From positions 1-22,881 of the forward strand of contig JAGGDZ010000228.1 in the NCBI GenBank assembly GCA_024648655.1: DNA of 22,881 bases, in the 5' to 3' direction. The DNA comes from Chloroflexota bacterium. GTDB lineage: Bacteria; Chloroflexota; Dehalococcoidia; Lucifugimonadales; JADFKI01. Positions 1 to 6,847 of the stretch are shown here, piece by piece. Every line of letters starts with the position of its first letter. The first letter of the stretch is position 1. The position numbers and the translations under genes were made by a program. The notes beneath the pieces are model-generated. The model was not told where the DNA came from. It saw only the letters and a list, made by a program, of their open reading frames with translations, and searched no databases.

Positions 1-28
1 TGCGTGTCTGAAGAGATATGCAAAAGTT

Positions 29-58
29 CCGCTTCGTCCCGCTTCGTGCCCTTTCGTC
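29..58. repeat. Three imperfect 10-bp tandem repeats
   Basis: Three consecutive 10-base units (29-38, 39-48, 49-58) share a CCGCTTCGT-like core, the third unit being more diverged. They lie in the first 167 bases of the window, where I see no convincing gene. Function unknown; this may be the degraded end of an upstream region. Confidence 0.4.
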
Positions 59-167
59 CTTTTCCGAAGCCTGTCCCTGCGGAGGCGGGGAGTGGGAAAC
101 CGGAACCTGTTTGCTCAAATGGCGCTTGAGCTACCCTTCTGCGTATTTCCCGCTTCTGCGATTAACC

Positions 168-196
168 TTGCCTAGTGTCTTGCGTGCGATTACAAT
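168..196 (+). promoter_or_regulatory. Sigma-70-type promoter of tRNA-Pro
   Basis: TTGCCT (168-173) and TACAAT (191-196) are separated by exactly 17 bases. The predicted transcription start, near 203, lies about 6 bases before the mature tRNA 5' end at 209. Both hexamers match the sigma-70 consensus well (TTGACA/TATAAT). Inferred from spacing and position only. Confidence 0.6.
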
Positions 197-208
197 AGTA
201 GAACGTGT

Positions 209-284
209 CGGGGCGTAGCGCAGTCGGGAGCGCGCCACGTTCGGGACGTGGAGGTCGCTGGTTCAAGTCCAGTCGCCCCGACCA
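209..284 (+). tRNA. tRNA-Pro (anticodon CGG)
   Basis: The acceptor stem CGGGGCG (209-215) pairs perfectly with CGCCCCG (274-280), followed by discriminator A281 and an encoded CCA (282-284). The anticodon stem CCACG (235-239) pairs with CGTGG (247-251) around the seven-base loop TTCGGGA, placing anticodon CGG at 242-244 followed by G37. The T-loop GTTCAAGTC is canonical. The C1-G72 pair, A73 and G37 are typical of bacterial proline tRNAs. It decodes CCG, a codon expected to be common in this GC-rich genome. It has its own promoter just upstream and is probably a separate unit from the ilv operon, which begins about 200 bases later. Confidence 0.97.
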
Positions 285-366
285 TGTTCACATGCCAACA
301 GTCTCGTCATTTCCCCCAGCCTCTCCCAGAGAGAAGGGTTCAACAATAAAAGGACGCGATAATCAT

Positions 367-404
367 TTGTCAATGTGATGAAGCGCGCCGTTTTTTATTG
401 ACAA
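367..404. repeat. Inverted repeat overlapping the ilv promoter -35
   Basis: TTGTCAAT (367-374) and ATTGACAA (397-404) are perfect 8-base inverted copies separated by 22 bases. The right arm contains the TTGACA that I call the -35 box of the ilv leader. It could be an operator, or the left arm could be a divergent -35 element. No regulator gene lies nearby, so its function is unknown. Confidence 0.35.
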
Positions 405-427
405 TGGCTGTCGAACTTTGCTAACCT
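398..427 (+). promoter_or_regulatory. Promoter of the ilv-leu T-box leader
   Basis: A perfect TTGACA (398-403) is followed after 18 bases by TAACCT (422-427), a weak -10 element. The predicted start near 434 is about 30 bases before the first T-box helix, as expected for a leader transcript. The weak -10 and slightly long spacer keep confidence moderate. Regulation downstream would be by transcription attenuation in the T-box. Confidence 0.5.
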
Positions 428-460
428 CATTTCCACTGAACATAATGAGACGATAATAAG

Positions 461-725
461 AAAACGCAGTGAAGGGGAGTAGTACGGAAGGCACCGGCCC
501 CAGAGAATCGGCGGCGCTGTAAGCCGATGCCAGGACCTTCCAGAACTCGCCCCGGAGCGCCCAATCCGAAAGTCAGCGCCAAGTATTAACAAGCGCTGCT
601 CATTAGGACTGGTCGGCTGGCAACCGTTAACAGCCTTTGAGAGGCCCCCCTTCTTCCTGGGGGCAAATTGGGTGGTACCGCGAGATTTCAAATCCCGTCC
701 CTTTTTTAATGGACGGGATTTTTTG
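461..725 (+). promoter_or_regulatory. T-box riboswitch leader with Leu (CTC) specifier
   Basis: Stem I has a base helix CGC/GCG with a kink-turn (AGTGAAG at 468-474 opposite GGAG at 554-557) and a GGGG/CCCC helix (474-477 with 550-553). The AGTA box (481-484) faces the specifier side, where GAACTCG (543-549) presents codon CTC at 546-548. Above this are a GGAAGG/CCTTCC helix, a distal AGAGA bulge (502-506) and a hairpin ATCGGC/GCCGAT. A GC stem (644-649 with 659-664) precedes the T-box sequence TGGGTGGTACCGCG (669-682). Its TGGT would pair with an ACCA tRNA end, fitting the A73 of tRNA-Leu. Uncharged tRNA-Leu should favour antitermination and expression of ilvB and the following genes. The motifs are seen directly; the Leu specificity is inferred from the specifier position. 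Confidence 0.93.
691..725 (+). terminator. T-box-controlled intrinsic terminator
   Basis: AATCCCGTCC (691-700) pairs perfectly with GGACGGGATT (711-720) around a 10-base T-rich loop, and the run of T continues to 724. It lies directly downstream of the T-box sequence and 38 bases before ilvB. This is the expected position for the terminator that competes with the antiterminator. Confidence 0.9.
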
Positions 726-762
726 TTGGGAGCTTTCAGCGAACAACGGAGGTGTTCGATAT

Positions 763-2463
763 ATGAAGATGAACGGTGGGCAGATGGTCTGCGAGAGCCT
801 CATTCGTGAAGGCGTGGACGTGATTTTCGGGCTTCCGGGCGGGGCGATACTGCCGCTGTACCAGACGTTGCCCGAGTTTCCGCAGCTTCGCCATATTCTT
901 GTGCGCCACGAGCAGGGCGCCGCGCATGCCGCGGACGGATATGCGCGCGTTACCGGACGTCCCGGTGTAGCGTGGGCGACATCCGGACCCGGCGCGACTA
1001 ATCTCGTTACCGGCATCGCCACAGCGCAGATGGACTCCGTTCCTATGGTCGTTATCACAGGACAGGTCGGCAGAGCGGCGATTGGCACCGATGCCTTCCA
1101 GGAATGCGATACAACGGGAATCACGCTGCCGATAACCAAACACAACTACCTCGTAATGAACGCCGCCGAAATTCCCAGCGTCATAAAGGAAGCGTTCTAT
1201 ATTGCCAATACGGGCAGGCCGGGACCGGTTCTGGTGGACATACCTAAAGACGTATTCACGGAAGTTGCTGAGTTCGAGTATCCGGATGAGATCGACCTCC
1301 CCGGTTACAAGCCCACCCTAAAGCCACACTCCGGGCAGGTGAGGCGTGCGGCAAGGCTTATCGAAGAAGCGGAGCGTCCGGTAATCCTCGCTGGGCACGG
1401 CGTCATAATTTCGAGGGCTTATGATGAACTGCTGGAACTTGCCGAAAAGGCGCAGATACCGGTTGTTACCACACTACTGGGAGTGAGCAGCTTCCCGACG
1501 GGACATGTTCTGTCCGCAGGTTGGCCCGGGATGCACGGGATGGCATATGCAAGCATGGCGCTCGAAGAGTCCGACCTGCTAATCGCGCTAGGCATGCGAT
1601 TTGACGACAGAATCACCGGTGACACGCGGACTTTCGCAGTCAACTCCAAGAAGATTCATGTCGATATTGACCCTTCTGAAATTGGCAAGAACATCGCAGT
1701 TGATGTCCCAATAGTGGGCGACATAAAGCTCGTTCTGCAAGCTCTGAACAAGCGTGTCAAGCCACTTCTGCATGGCAACTGGATTGCTAGAATCGATGAG
1801 CTTCGGCAAGAACACCCACTGCTTGGGGCGGATTCATCCGACAGCCTTGAGATGCGCTATGTAGTGCAGGCGATCGATGAGGCGACGAACGGCAACGCCG
1901 TTATCGTAACGGGTGTTGGACAGCACCAGATGTGGGCAGCGCAGTATTATTCATTCAAGCAGACAAACTCGCTGGTGTCGTCCTGCGGCTCCGGTGCGAT
2001 GGGCTATGAAGTCCCCGGCGCGATGGGCGCACAAGTCGGAGCGGAAGACCGCGTGGTGTGGTCGGTCGCGGGGGACGGTGGCTTCCAGATGACGATGGTG
2101 GAACTCGCCACGCTGGTAGAGAACAACATCCCTGTCAAGTTCGCCATAATGAACAACAACTCGCTTGGAATGGTTCGGCAGTGGCAGGACTTCTTCTACG
2201 AGCACGACCATGTTGCCACGATCTACAGCGGCAACCCCGATTTCGTGAGGCTGGCGCAGGCTTTCGGCATGCTGGGCATTCGTGTTACCGAGAAGAGTCA
2301 GGTGAGCGCGGCTATCGAGCGCGCGATGCTTCATCCCGGTCCCGTCATCGTTGACTTCGTGATCGAGAATGACGACAACGTGTACCCGATGATACCGGCC
2401 GGCATGTCGATTCAGCAGCTCATCGAGGAGCCGTCGCCCGTATTCCAGGAGGTGATCGGATGA
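763..2463 (+). CDS. ilvB: Acetolactate synthase, large (catalytic) subunit
   Basis: This thiamine-diphosphate enzyme condenses pyruvate with pyruvate or 2-ketobutyrate, the first step to valine/leucine and isoleucine. The 566-residue length is normal for the family. The N-terminal TPP domain has GLPGGAILPLY and the catalytic Glu (about residue 50) in RHEQGAAHAADGYAR. The C-terminal domain has the metal/TPP motif GDGG (437-440) with the downstream NNNSLGMVRQWQ. The ATG at 763 is chosen because GGAGG (748-752) sits 10 bases before it; an upstream in-frame extension would run through the T-box terminator. The stop overlaps the ilvN start (ATGA), implying translational coupling with the regulatory subunit. 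Expression should be controlled by the T-box leader. Nothing odd is seen in the protein. Confidence 0.97.
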   Translation: MKMNGGQMVCESLIREGVDVIFGLPGGAILPLYQTLPEFPQLRHILVRHEQGAAHAADGYARVTGRPGVAWATSGPGATNLVTGIATAQMDSVPMVVITGQVGRAAIGTDAFQECDTTGITLPITKHNYLVMNAAEIPSVIKEAFYIANTGRPGPVLVDIPKDVFTEVAEFEYPDEIDLPGYKPTLKPHSGQVRRAARLIEEAERPVILAGHGVIISRAYDELLELAEKAQIPVVTTLLGVSSFPTGHVLSAGWPGMHGMAYASMALEESDLLIALGMRFDDRITGDTRTFAVNSKKIHVDIDPSEIGKNIAVDVPIVGDIKLVLQALNKRVKPLLHGNWIARIDELRQEHPLLGADSSDSLEMRYVVQAIDEATNGNAVIVTGVGQHQMWAAQYYSFKQTNSLVSSCGSGAMGYEVPGAMGAQVGAEDRVVWSVAGDGGFQMTMVELATLVENNIPVKFAIMNNNSLGMVRQWQDFFYEHDHVATIYSGNPDFVRLAQAFGMLGIRVTEKSQVSAAIERAMLHPGPVIVDFVIENDDNVYPMIPAGMSIQQLIEEPSPVFQEVIG

Positions 2464-3032
2464 CCATGATAGCCGAAGCCAGCAGACATACGATAACCGC
2501 CCTGGTCGAAGACAAGCCCGGCGTGCTGAATCGCGTCGCCAGCATGTTCAGGCGGCGGGGATTCAACATATCCAGCCTGGCGGTGGGCAACAGCGAGATT
2601 CCCAACCTGTCACGCATGACATTCGTCGTCGAGGGCGACAGTCGCACCGTGGAGCAGGTTACCAAGCACCTGCACAAGTTGATAGACGTCATTAAAGTGT
2701 CGGACATCTCAGACGACAACGCTGTTGCGCGCGAACTTGCGTTGATACGGGTGCACACCGACACACATACGCGCAGCGAAGTTATGCAGATTGTTGACCT
2801 GTTCCGCGCGCATGTCATCGATGTCGCCGCTGACAGCTTGATAGTTGAGGTCGTAGGCGATGAGGAAAAGGTGAACGCCCTTCAGAACTTGCTCGAACCC
2901 TATGGCGTGATGGAGGTTATGCGAACCGGCATCGTAGCAATGACACGAGGAATGAACCCTAACAACGGCGTTAGCGGCAGGAGAAACGGCAGCTCCGGCA
3001 GAACTGCGTTCAGCGAAACCGGAAGTGTGTAA
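2460..3032 (+). CDS. ilvN: Acetolactate synthase, small (regulatory) subunit
   Basis: This is the regulatory partner of IlvB, which in the family binds valine and gives feedback control. An N-terminal ACT domain spans about residues 9-83 (HTITALVEDKPGVLNRV, then the RRRGFNISSLAVG segment). A C-terminal ALS small-subunit domain reaches about residue 160. The final 30 residues are low-complexity, rich in Gly, Asn and Ser, and probably disordered. At 190 residues it is slightly longer than the common 160-175 because of this tail. The start ATG overlaps the ilvB stop by four bases. It could also be called IlvH; the symbol only marks the family. Confidence 0.95.
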   Translation: MTMIAEASRHTITALVEDKPGVLNRVASMFRRRGFNISSLAVGNSEIPNLSRMTFVVEGDSRTVEQVTKHLHKLIDVIKVSDISDDNAVARELALIRVHTDTHTRSEVMQIVDLFRAHVIDVAADSLIVEVVGDEEKVNALQNLLEPYGVMEVMRTGIVAMTRGMNPNNGVSGRRNGSSGRTAFSETGSV

Positions 3033-3036
3033 GCAC

Positions 3037-3152
3037 GTTATCAGTTGTCAGGACTCATCTACCACGACTGGCGGTACCCCTTTGGTGATTGACCGGTGAT
3101 TAACTGTTGATTAACCGGTGATTAACCGTCGATTGACCGTTGGACTGATAAC
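3037..3152. repeat. 11-bp tandem array bracketed by an inverted repeat
   Basis: Five consecutive 11-base units (3084-3094, 3095-3105, 3106-3116, 3117-3127, 3128-3138) are variants of GGTGATTAACC. The array is flanked by a perfect 8-base inverted pair, GTTATCAG (3037-3044) and CTGATAAC (3145-3152). The element fills most of the ilvN-ilvC gap. The unit equals about one helical turn, so repeated binding sites would lie on one face of the DNA. It could equally be a replication-slippage array or the remnant of a small palindromic element. No function is established. Confidence 0.75.
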
Positions 3153-3199
3153 CCATAACTGGCAACTGCAAACTAATCAACCTGAAAGGACGAAACTAA

Positions 3200-4198
3200 A
3201 TGGCAAAGATGTACTACGAAGCGGACGCCGATATGTCACTGGTGGACGGCAAAACCTTTGGCATAATCGGCTATGGCAGCCAGGGCCACGCCCACGCGCT
3301 CAACCTGCACGACAACGGGCTTGATGTGATGGTCGGACTGTACGAGGGCAGCAGCAGCATCGCAAAGGCGGAGGCGGACGGGCTGAAGGTCGGACTGGTC
3401 GCCGATGTCGCGGAGCAGTCGGACATCATCATGATGCTGATTCCCGATCACCTGCAATCCGAAGTGTACAGGGAGTCCATTCAGCAGCACATGCTTCCGG
3501 GCAAGACGCTGATGTTCGCGCATGGCTTCAACATCCACTACAACACCATCCAGGCGCCGGAGGGCGTGGATGTGTCTATGGTGGCGCCCAAGGCTCCCGG
3601 GCATCGCATGCGCGAGGTCTTCACCAAAGGCTCGGGCGTCCCCGGTCTGCTCGCAGTGCATCAGGATGCCACCGGCAATGCTCACTCAATTGGCTTGGCA
3701 TACGCGCGCGGCGTCGGCTGCACGCGCGCCGGAGTGCTCGATACAACATTTAAGGAAGAGACCGAAACAGACCTGTTCGGCGAGCAGGCAGTTCTCTGCG
3801 GCGGCGTAACCGCTCTGGTCAAGGCTGCCTACGAGACCCTTATCGAGGCGGGCTACCAGCCGGAGTCGGCGTACTTCGAGTGCATGCACGAACTGAAGCT
3901 CATCGTTGACCTGCTATACCAAGGCGGCATGGGCTACATGCGCTACTCTGTCAGCGACACCGCCGAGTTCGGCGACTACACCCGTGGTCCCGTCGTGGTT
4001 GACGAGTCGGTGAAGGCGAACATGAAGGAAGTGCTCGCGCGCATCCAAGACGGCAGCTTCGCCCGCGAGTGGATCGCTGAAAACGACGAGGGCCGCCCGA
4101 CCTTCTACCGCATGCGCGAAGAGAACGCCGCACACCCCATCGAAGAGGTGGGCAAGGAACTGCGTGCCATGATGCCTTTCCTCCAGGACGTGGATTAG
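3200..4198 (+). CDS. ilvC: Ketol-acid reductoisomerase (class I)
   Basis: It isomerises and reduces acetolactate or acetohydroxybutyrate to the dihydroxy acid, using NAD(P)H and Mg2+. The 332-residue length is typical of class I. The Rossmann motif GYGSQGHAHA lies at 24-33. The knotted C-terminal domain has DTTFKEETETDLFGEQ with metal ligands D191 and E195, then YFECMHELKLIVDL and SVSDTAE. In the cofactor loop (46-53, GLYEGSSS) the usual Arg is Tyr48, while Ser51 and Ser53, which usually hold the NADPH 2'-phosphate, remain. Cofactor preference may therefore be relaxed. The ATG is preceded by AAAGGACG. The 3' end (4157-4200) is repeated at 4858-4901, so the present tail may have been imported together with the next gene. 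Confidence 0.96.
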   Translation: MAKMYYEADADMSLVDGKTFGIIGYGSQGHAHALNLHDNGLDVMVGLYEGSSSIAKAEADGLKVGLVADVAEQSDIIMMLIPDHLQSEVYRESIQQHMLPGKTLMFAHGFNIHYNTIQAPEGVDVSMVAPKAPGHRMREVFTKGSGVPGLLAVHQDATGNAHSIGLAYARGVGCTRAGVLDTTFKEETETDLFGEQAVLCGGVTALVKAAYETLIEAGYQPESAYFECMHELKLIVDLLYQGGMGYMRYSVSDTAEFGDYTRGPVVVDESVKANMKEVLARIQDGSFAREWIAENDEGRPTFYRMREENAAHPIEEVGKELRAMMPFLQDVD

Positions 4199-4246
4199 GG
4201 ACCGAAAACTGACATGGATGGACAGGACGAACAGGACGAGGACGGG

Positions 4247-4873
4247 ATGGTGAACATACAAGCGGTGCTCTTCGATGCCGATGGCGTCTTGCAGCATACG
4301 GTAGAAGGAGGACGTGAGAAAATCGCTACTCTTGATGGGTCGGCGACTCCCAATGAGGATTTCCTACAGGACTTCTTCAAGGCGGAGACACCGTGCCTGC
4401 GGGGGGATGCTGACCTGGCTGACACGATCGCCGATGTCCTGAAAAAATGGGACTCACCCTACACCGTTGAACAGGCGATTGAGACACACACGAAAATAGT
4501 TGCGATGAACCCCGAATCAATCGAAGTAGTCCACGACCTGAGAAAGTTAGGAGTGCCCACCTATCTTGCTACCAACCAGCACGAGTATCGAGCACGGTAT
4601 ATGTCAGAAGTCTTTCGCTATGCGGACATCTTCGACGGCGAGTTCTACTCTTGCAGACTAGGTACAAAGAAACCTGAGCCGGACTACTTCCACGCTGTGC
4701 TCAAATCGTTGCCCTATCCACCTGAACGGCTTCTATTCATAGATGACAGGAGTCAGAATGTCGCCGCCGCAAGAAGTGTTGGCATTCATGGCGTTGAGTA
4801 TGAGATATGCCAGGGCGTTGAGGCGTTACGCTCTATTCTGAGAGAGTACGGGCTTGAGAACTGCACGCGATGA
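4247..4873 (+). CDS. HAD-superfamily hydrolase (subfamily IA type)
   Basis: This 208-residue haloacid-dehalogenase-fold hydrolase is probably a small-molecule phosphatase; the substrate is unknown. Motif I is LFDADGVL (D10, D12), motif II includes the Thr of LATNQ, motif III the Lys of GTKKPEPDY, and motif IV is LLFIDDRSQN (D166, D167). The cap is helical, between motifs I and II. I prefer ATG 4247 (GAGG five bases upstream; the protein then begins MVNIQAVLFDADG) to ATG 4214, which would add an acidic repeat-like leader. Sampled lines average about 48% GC against about 66% in ilvC. The last codons and the stop lie inside a relic copy of the ilvC tail. All this points to a transferred gene inserted at the end of ilvC. 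A metabolite-repair role in the pathway is possible but unsupported. Confidence 0.88.
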   Translation: MVNIQAVLFDADGVLQHTVEGGREKIATLDGSATPNEDFLQDFFKAETPCLRGDADLADTIADVLKKWDSPYTVEQAIETHTKIVAMNPESIEVVHDLRKLGVPTYLATNQHEYRARYMSEVFRYADIFDGEFYSCRLGTKKPEPDYFHAVLKSLPYPPERLLFIDDRSQNVAAARSVGIHGVEYEICQGVEALRSILREYGLENCTR

Positions 4874-4901
4874 TGCCGTTCCTGCAGGATGTGGACTAGG
4901 G
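4858..4901 (+). pseudogene. Relic copy of the ilvC 3' end
   Basis: Read in its own frame, this segment encodes ELHAMMPFLQDVD and a TAG stop, against ELRAMMPFLQDVD and TAG at the true ilvC end (4157-4198). Thirty-seven of 44 bases match. Six of the seven differences are at third codon positions and only one residue changes. The reading frame has no start or upstream ilvC body. It overlaps the 3' end of the HAD gene in another frame and supplies its TGA. I read it as the original ilvC tail, left after a cassette carrying a homologous tail was inserted. Confidence 0.85.
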
Positions 4902-4910
4902 GAATAGGCA

Positions 4911-5096
4911 GTGACGACAACGACTGAACAAGAAACAACGAACGAACGGCTTGCTAGGCTAGAAGCCACTGTGGAAGCGCTTGTGCGCGAGGTGAGCGAC
5001 CTCAAGCAGGATGTACGGACTTATTTCATTGCTCTGCTCACTTTGATGATAACCATGTGGGTGACTCTCATGGTCGCCATAATTATGAGAACTTAG
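4911..5096 (+). CDS. Small coiled-coil protein with C-terminal membrane anchor
   Basis: This is a 61-residue protein of unknown function. Residues 11-36 have a heptad-like pattern (NERLARLEATVEALVREVSDL), and residues 38-59 form one hydrophobic segment (FIALLTLMITMWVTLMVAII). The likely topology is a cytoplasmic coiled coil with a C-terminal membrane anchor. The architecture resembles XhlA-like and other small anchored coiled-coil proteins, but I cannot assign a family. The start is GTG 4911, with AGGGG about eight bases upstream. It begins only ten bases after the relic ilvC tail. Before the HAD gene arrived it would therefore have directly followed ilvC, so it may be the older neighbour. 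Sampled GC is about 53%, below the pathway genes. Confidence 0.65.
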   Translation: MTTTTEQETTNERLARLEATVEALVREVSDLKQDVRTYFIALLTLMITMWVTLMVAIIMRT

Positions 5097-5114
5097 TCAA
5101 GGAAGGAAAACAAC

Positions 5115-5204
5115 ATGAACCGCACGGAGGCATCCTTCGCAGTTCGCCGCAACGACCGGGTTATGGCAATGCTCGGTCAGGCGGACTGCGTTGTCCTTGG
5201 GTAG
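5115..5204 (+). CDS. Possible 29-residue small ORF upstream of leuA
   Basis: An ATG at 5115 is preceded by GGAAGG (5101-5106) at eight-base spacing and opens 29 codons ending in TAG. The peptide (MNRTEASFAVRRNDRVMAML, then GQADCVVLG) has no Leu run, so it does not look like a classical attenuator leader. It may be a genuine small protein, a fragment of a decayed gene, or chance. It lies in the 166-base gap between the coiled-coil gene and leuA. The ribosome-binding site is its only real support. Confidence 0.3.
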   Translation: MNRTEASFAVRRNDRVMAMLGQADCVVLG

Positions 5205-5262
5205 TCGGCGTTCACACAGCAACGACTGACTACCGAACACAGATAACCGACAGGAGATGAAG

Positions 5263-6816
5263 ATGTCTGACGAAAAAGTAATTATTTTTGATACAACGCT
5301 CCGAGACGGCGAGCAGTCCGCCGGCATCGGGCTGACCACGCAGGAGAAGCTGGAAATCGCGCGACAGCTCGACAGGCTGGGTGTTGACGTAATTGAGGCG
5401 GGTTTCGCCGCAAGCTCTCCCGGCGACTTTGAAGCGGTGCAAACGATAGCCAAAGAAGTGCGGCGCCCCGTTATCGCTTCACTCGCCCGCTGCGTGCTGC
5501 CTGATGTGGACGCCGCTTGGGAGGCGATCAAGGATGCCGAGCACCCGCGCATCCATGTGTTCATTTCCAGCTCCGACGTGCAAATAATGAACCAACTCCG
5601 GAAGAATCCGGAAGAGGTCATGGACATGGCGATAGCTTCCGTCGAGCGCGCCAAAAGCTACTGCGATGATGTGGAATTCTCGCCGATGGACGCCACGCGC
5701 ACCGACATCGAATACCTGTACAAGATGCTGGAAGGCGCGATTGCCGCAGGCGCCACGACCATCAACATCCCTGACACCGTTGGCTACGTCATGCCCTGGG
5801 AGTTCCGCGAGCGCATCCGCCTCATCAAGGAAAATGTGCCGAATATAGATCAGGCAACCCTGAGCGTCCACTGCCATAACGACCTGGGCCAGGCGGTCGG
5901 CAACAGCCTCGCCGCCGTTGCCGAAGGAGCGCGGCAAATCGAAGGCTGCATCAACGGGCTTGGCGAACGCGCCGGCAACGCCGCCCTCGAAGAGGTCATA
6001 ATGGCGCTGGAAACGCGCAAGGATATGTACGGCGTTGACACGAATATCAACACGCGCCAGATTTACCGCACCAGCCGCCTCGTCAGCGACATCACAGGAT
6101 TCGCGGTTCAGCCAAACAAGGCGGTCGTGGGCGCCAACGCCTTCCGTCACGCCTCCGGCATTCACCAGGACGGTGTGCTCAAAGAGCGCACCACCTTTGA
6201 GATTATGGACCCGCAGTCCATCGGGTGGCCCAGCAACGAGCTTGTGCTGGGCAAGCTGAGCGGCAGGGCAGGGCTGCGCGCGCGTCTCGAAGAGTTGGGC
6301 TACCACCTCGACCAAGACGAACTGAACAACGCATTTGAGGAATTCAAGAACCTTGCCGACCGCAAGCCCGAGGTTACGGACACAGATCTGGTCGCGTTGA
6401 TGTCTATGCAGCGGCGCAGAGTCGATGTACCCGCCGTATATACACTAAAACACGTGCAGGTAACTTGCGGAAATCACGACGTTCCGACCGCAACGGTAAC
6501 CCTGATTGACAACGAGGGCGATTCTCAGACGGACGCCGCGATCGGCACCGGTCCCGTTGATGCCGTGTACAAGGCGATCAATCGAATTATCGATGTGCCG
6601 AACAGACTGACCGAGTATCGCGTGGACGCCGTAACCGAGGGTATTGATGCCCTTGGCGATGTTACGATTCGCATCGAGAAGGATGAACACGCATATGTCG
6701 GACGCGGCTCGGACACCGACATCATCGTGGCAAGCGCCAAGGCGTATATGAACGCGCTGAACCGCCTCATTGCCACCGAGGAGATGCGCCCCACTGAGGA
6801 AGTGCCCATCTCCTAG
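5263..6816 (+). CDS. leuA: 2-isopropylmalate synthase
   Basis: It condenses acetyl-CoA with 2-ketoisovalerate, the committed step to leucine. The N-terminal TIM barrel starts with FDTTLRDGEQSAG (residues 9-21; Arg14 and Asp15 in the catalytic site). It continues to the metal-binding HCHNDLGQAVGNS (about 203-215) and NGLGERAGNAALEEV. From about residue 390 the C-terminal LeuA dimerisation/allosteric domain follows, so leucine feedback is expected. The 517-residue length fits the long LeuA form. ATG 5263 is chosen over ATG 5257 because GGAG (5253-5256) is six bases from the former and directly abuts the latter. Homocitrate or citramalate synthase are the usual confusions, but the leuC and leuD neighbours favour LeuA. 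Confidence 0.94.
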   Translation: MSDEKVIIFDTTLRDGEQSAGIGLTTQEKLEIARQLDRLGVDVIEAGFAASSPGDFEAVQTIAKEVRRPVIASLARCVLPDVDAAWEAIKDAEHPRIHVFISSSDVQIMNQLRKNPEEVMDMAIASVERAKSYCDDVEFSPMDATRTDIEYLYKMLEGAIAAGATTINIPDTVGYVMPWEFRERIRLIKENVPNIDQATLSVHCHNDLGQAVGNSLAAVAEGARQIEGCINGLGERAGNAALEEVIMALETRKDMYGVDTNINTRQIYRTSRLVSDITGFAVQPNKAVVGANAFRHASGIHQDGVLKERTTFEIMDPQSIGWPSNELVLGKLSGRAGLRARLEELGYHLDQDELNNAFEEFKNLADRKPEVTDTDLVALMSMQRRRVDVPAVYTLKHVQVTCGNHDVPTATVTLIDNEGDSQTDAAIGTGPVDAVYKAINRIIDVPNRLTEYRVDAVTEGIDALGDVTIRIEKDEHAYVGRGSDTDIIVASAKAYMNALNRLIATEEMRPTEEVPIS

Positions 6817-6847
6817 CCCAACAAAATATAAGACCATGGACTAGCGG

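Noticed and set aside
18..218. 66-codon open frame before and into the tRNA
   Set aside because: It runs through the tRNA promoter into the tRNA 5' end, has no ribosome-binding site and encodes low-complexity residues from short repeats.
375..397. GCGCGC followed by six T as a terminator for tRNA-Pro
   Set aside because: No real stem with a loop can be drawn; GCGCGC only pairs with itself. The T-run directly adjoins the TTGACA promoter box.
637..762. 42-codon N-terminal extension of ilvB
   Set aside because: It covers the T-box sequence and terminator, and GGAGG points to ATG 763.
3084..3138. 11-bp repeat array as a CRISPR array
   Set aside because: Units are directly adjacent without spacers and far too short for CRISPR repeats; no cas genes are present.
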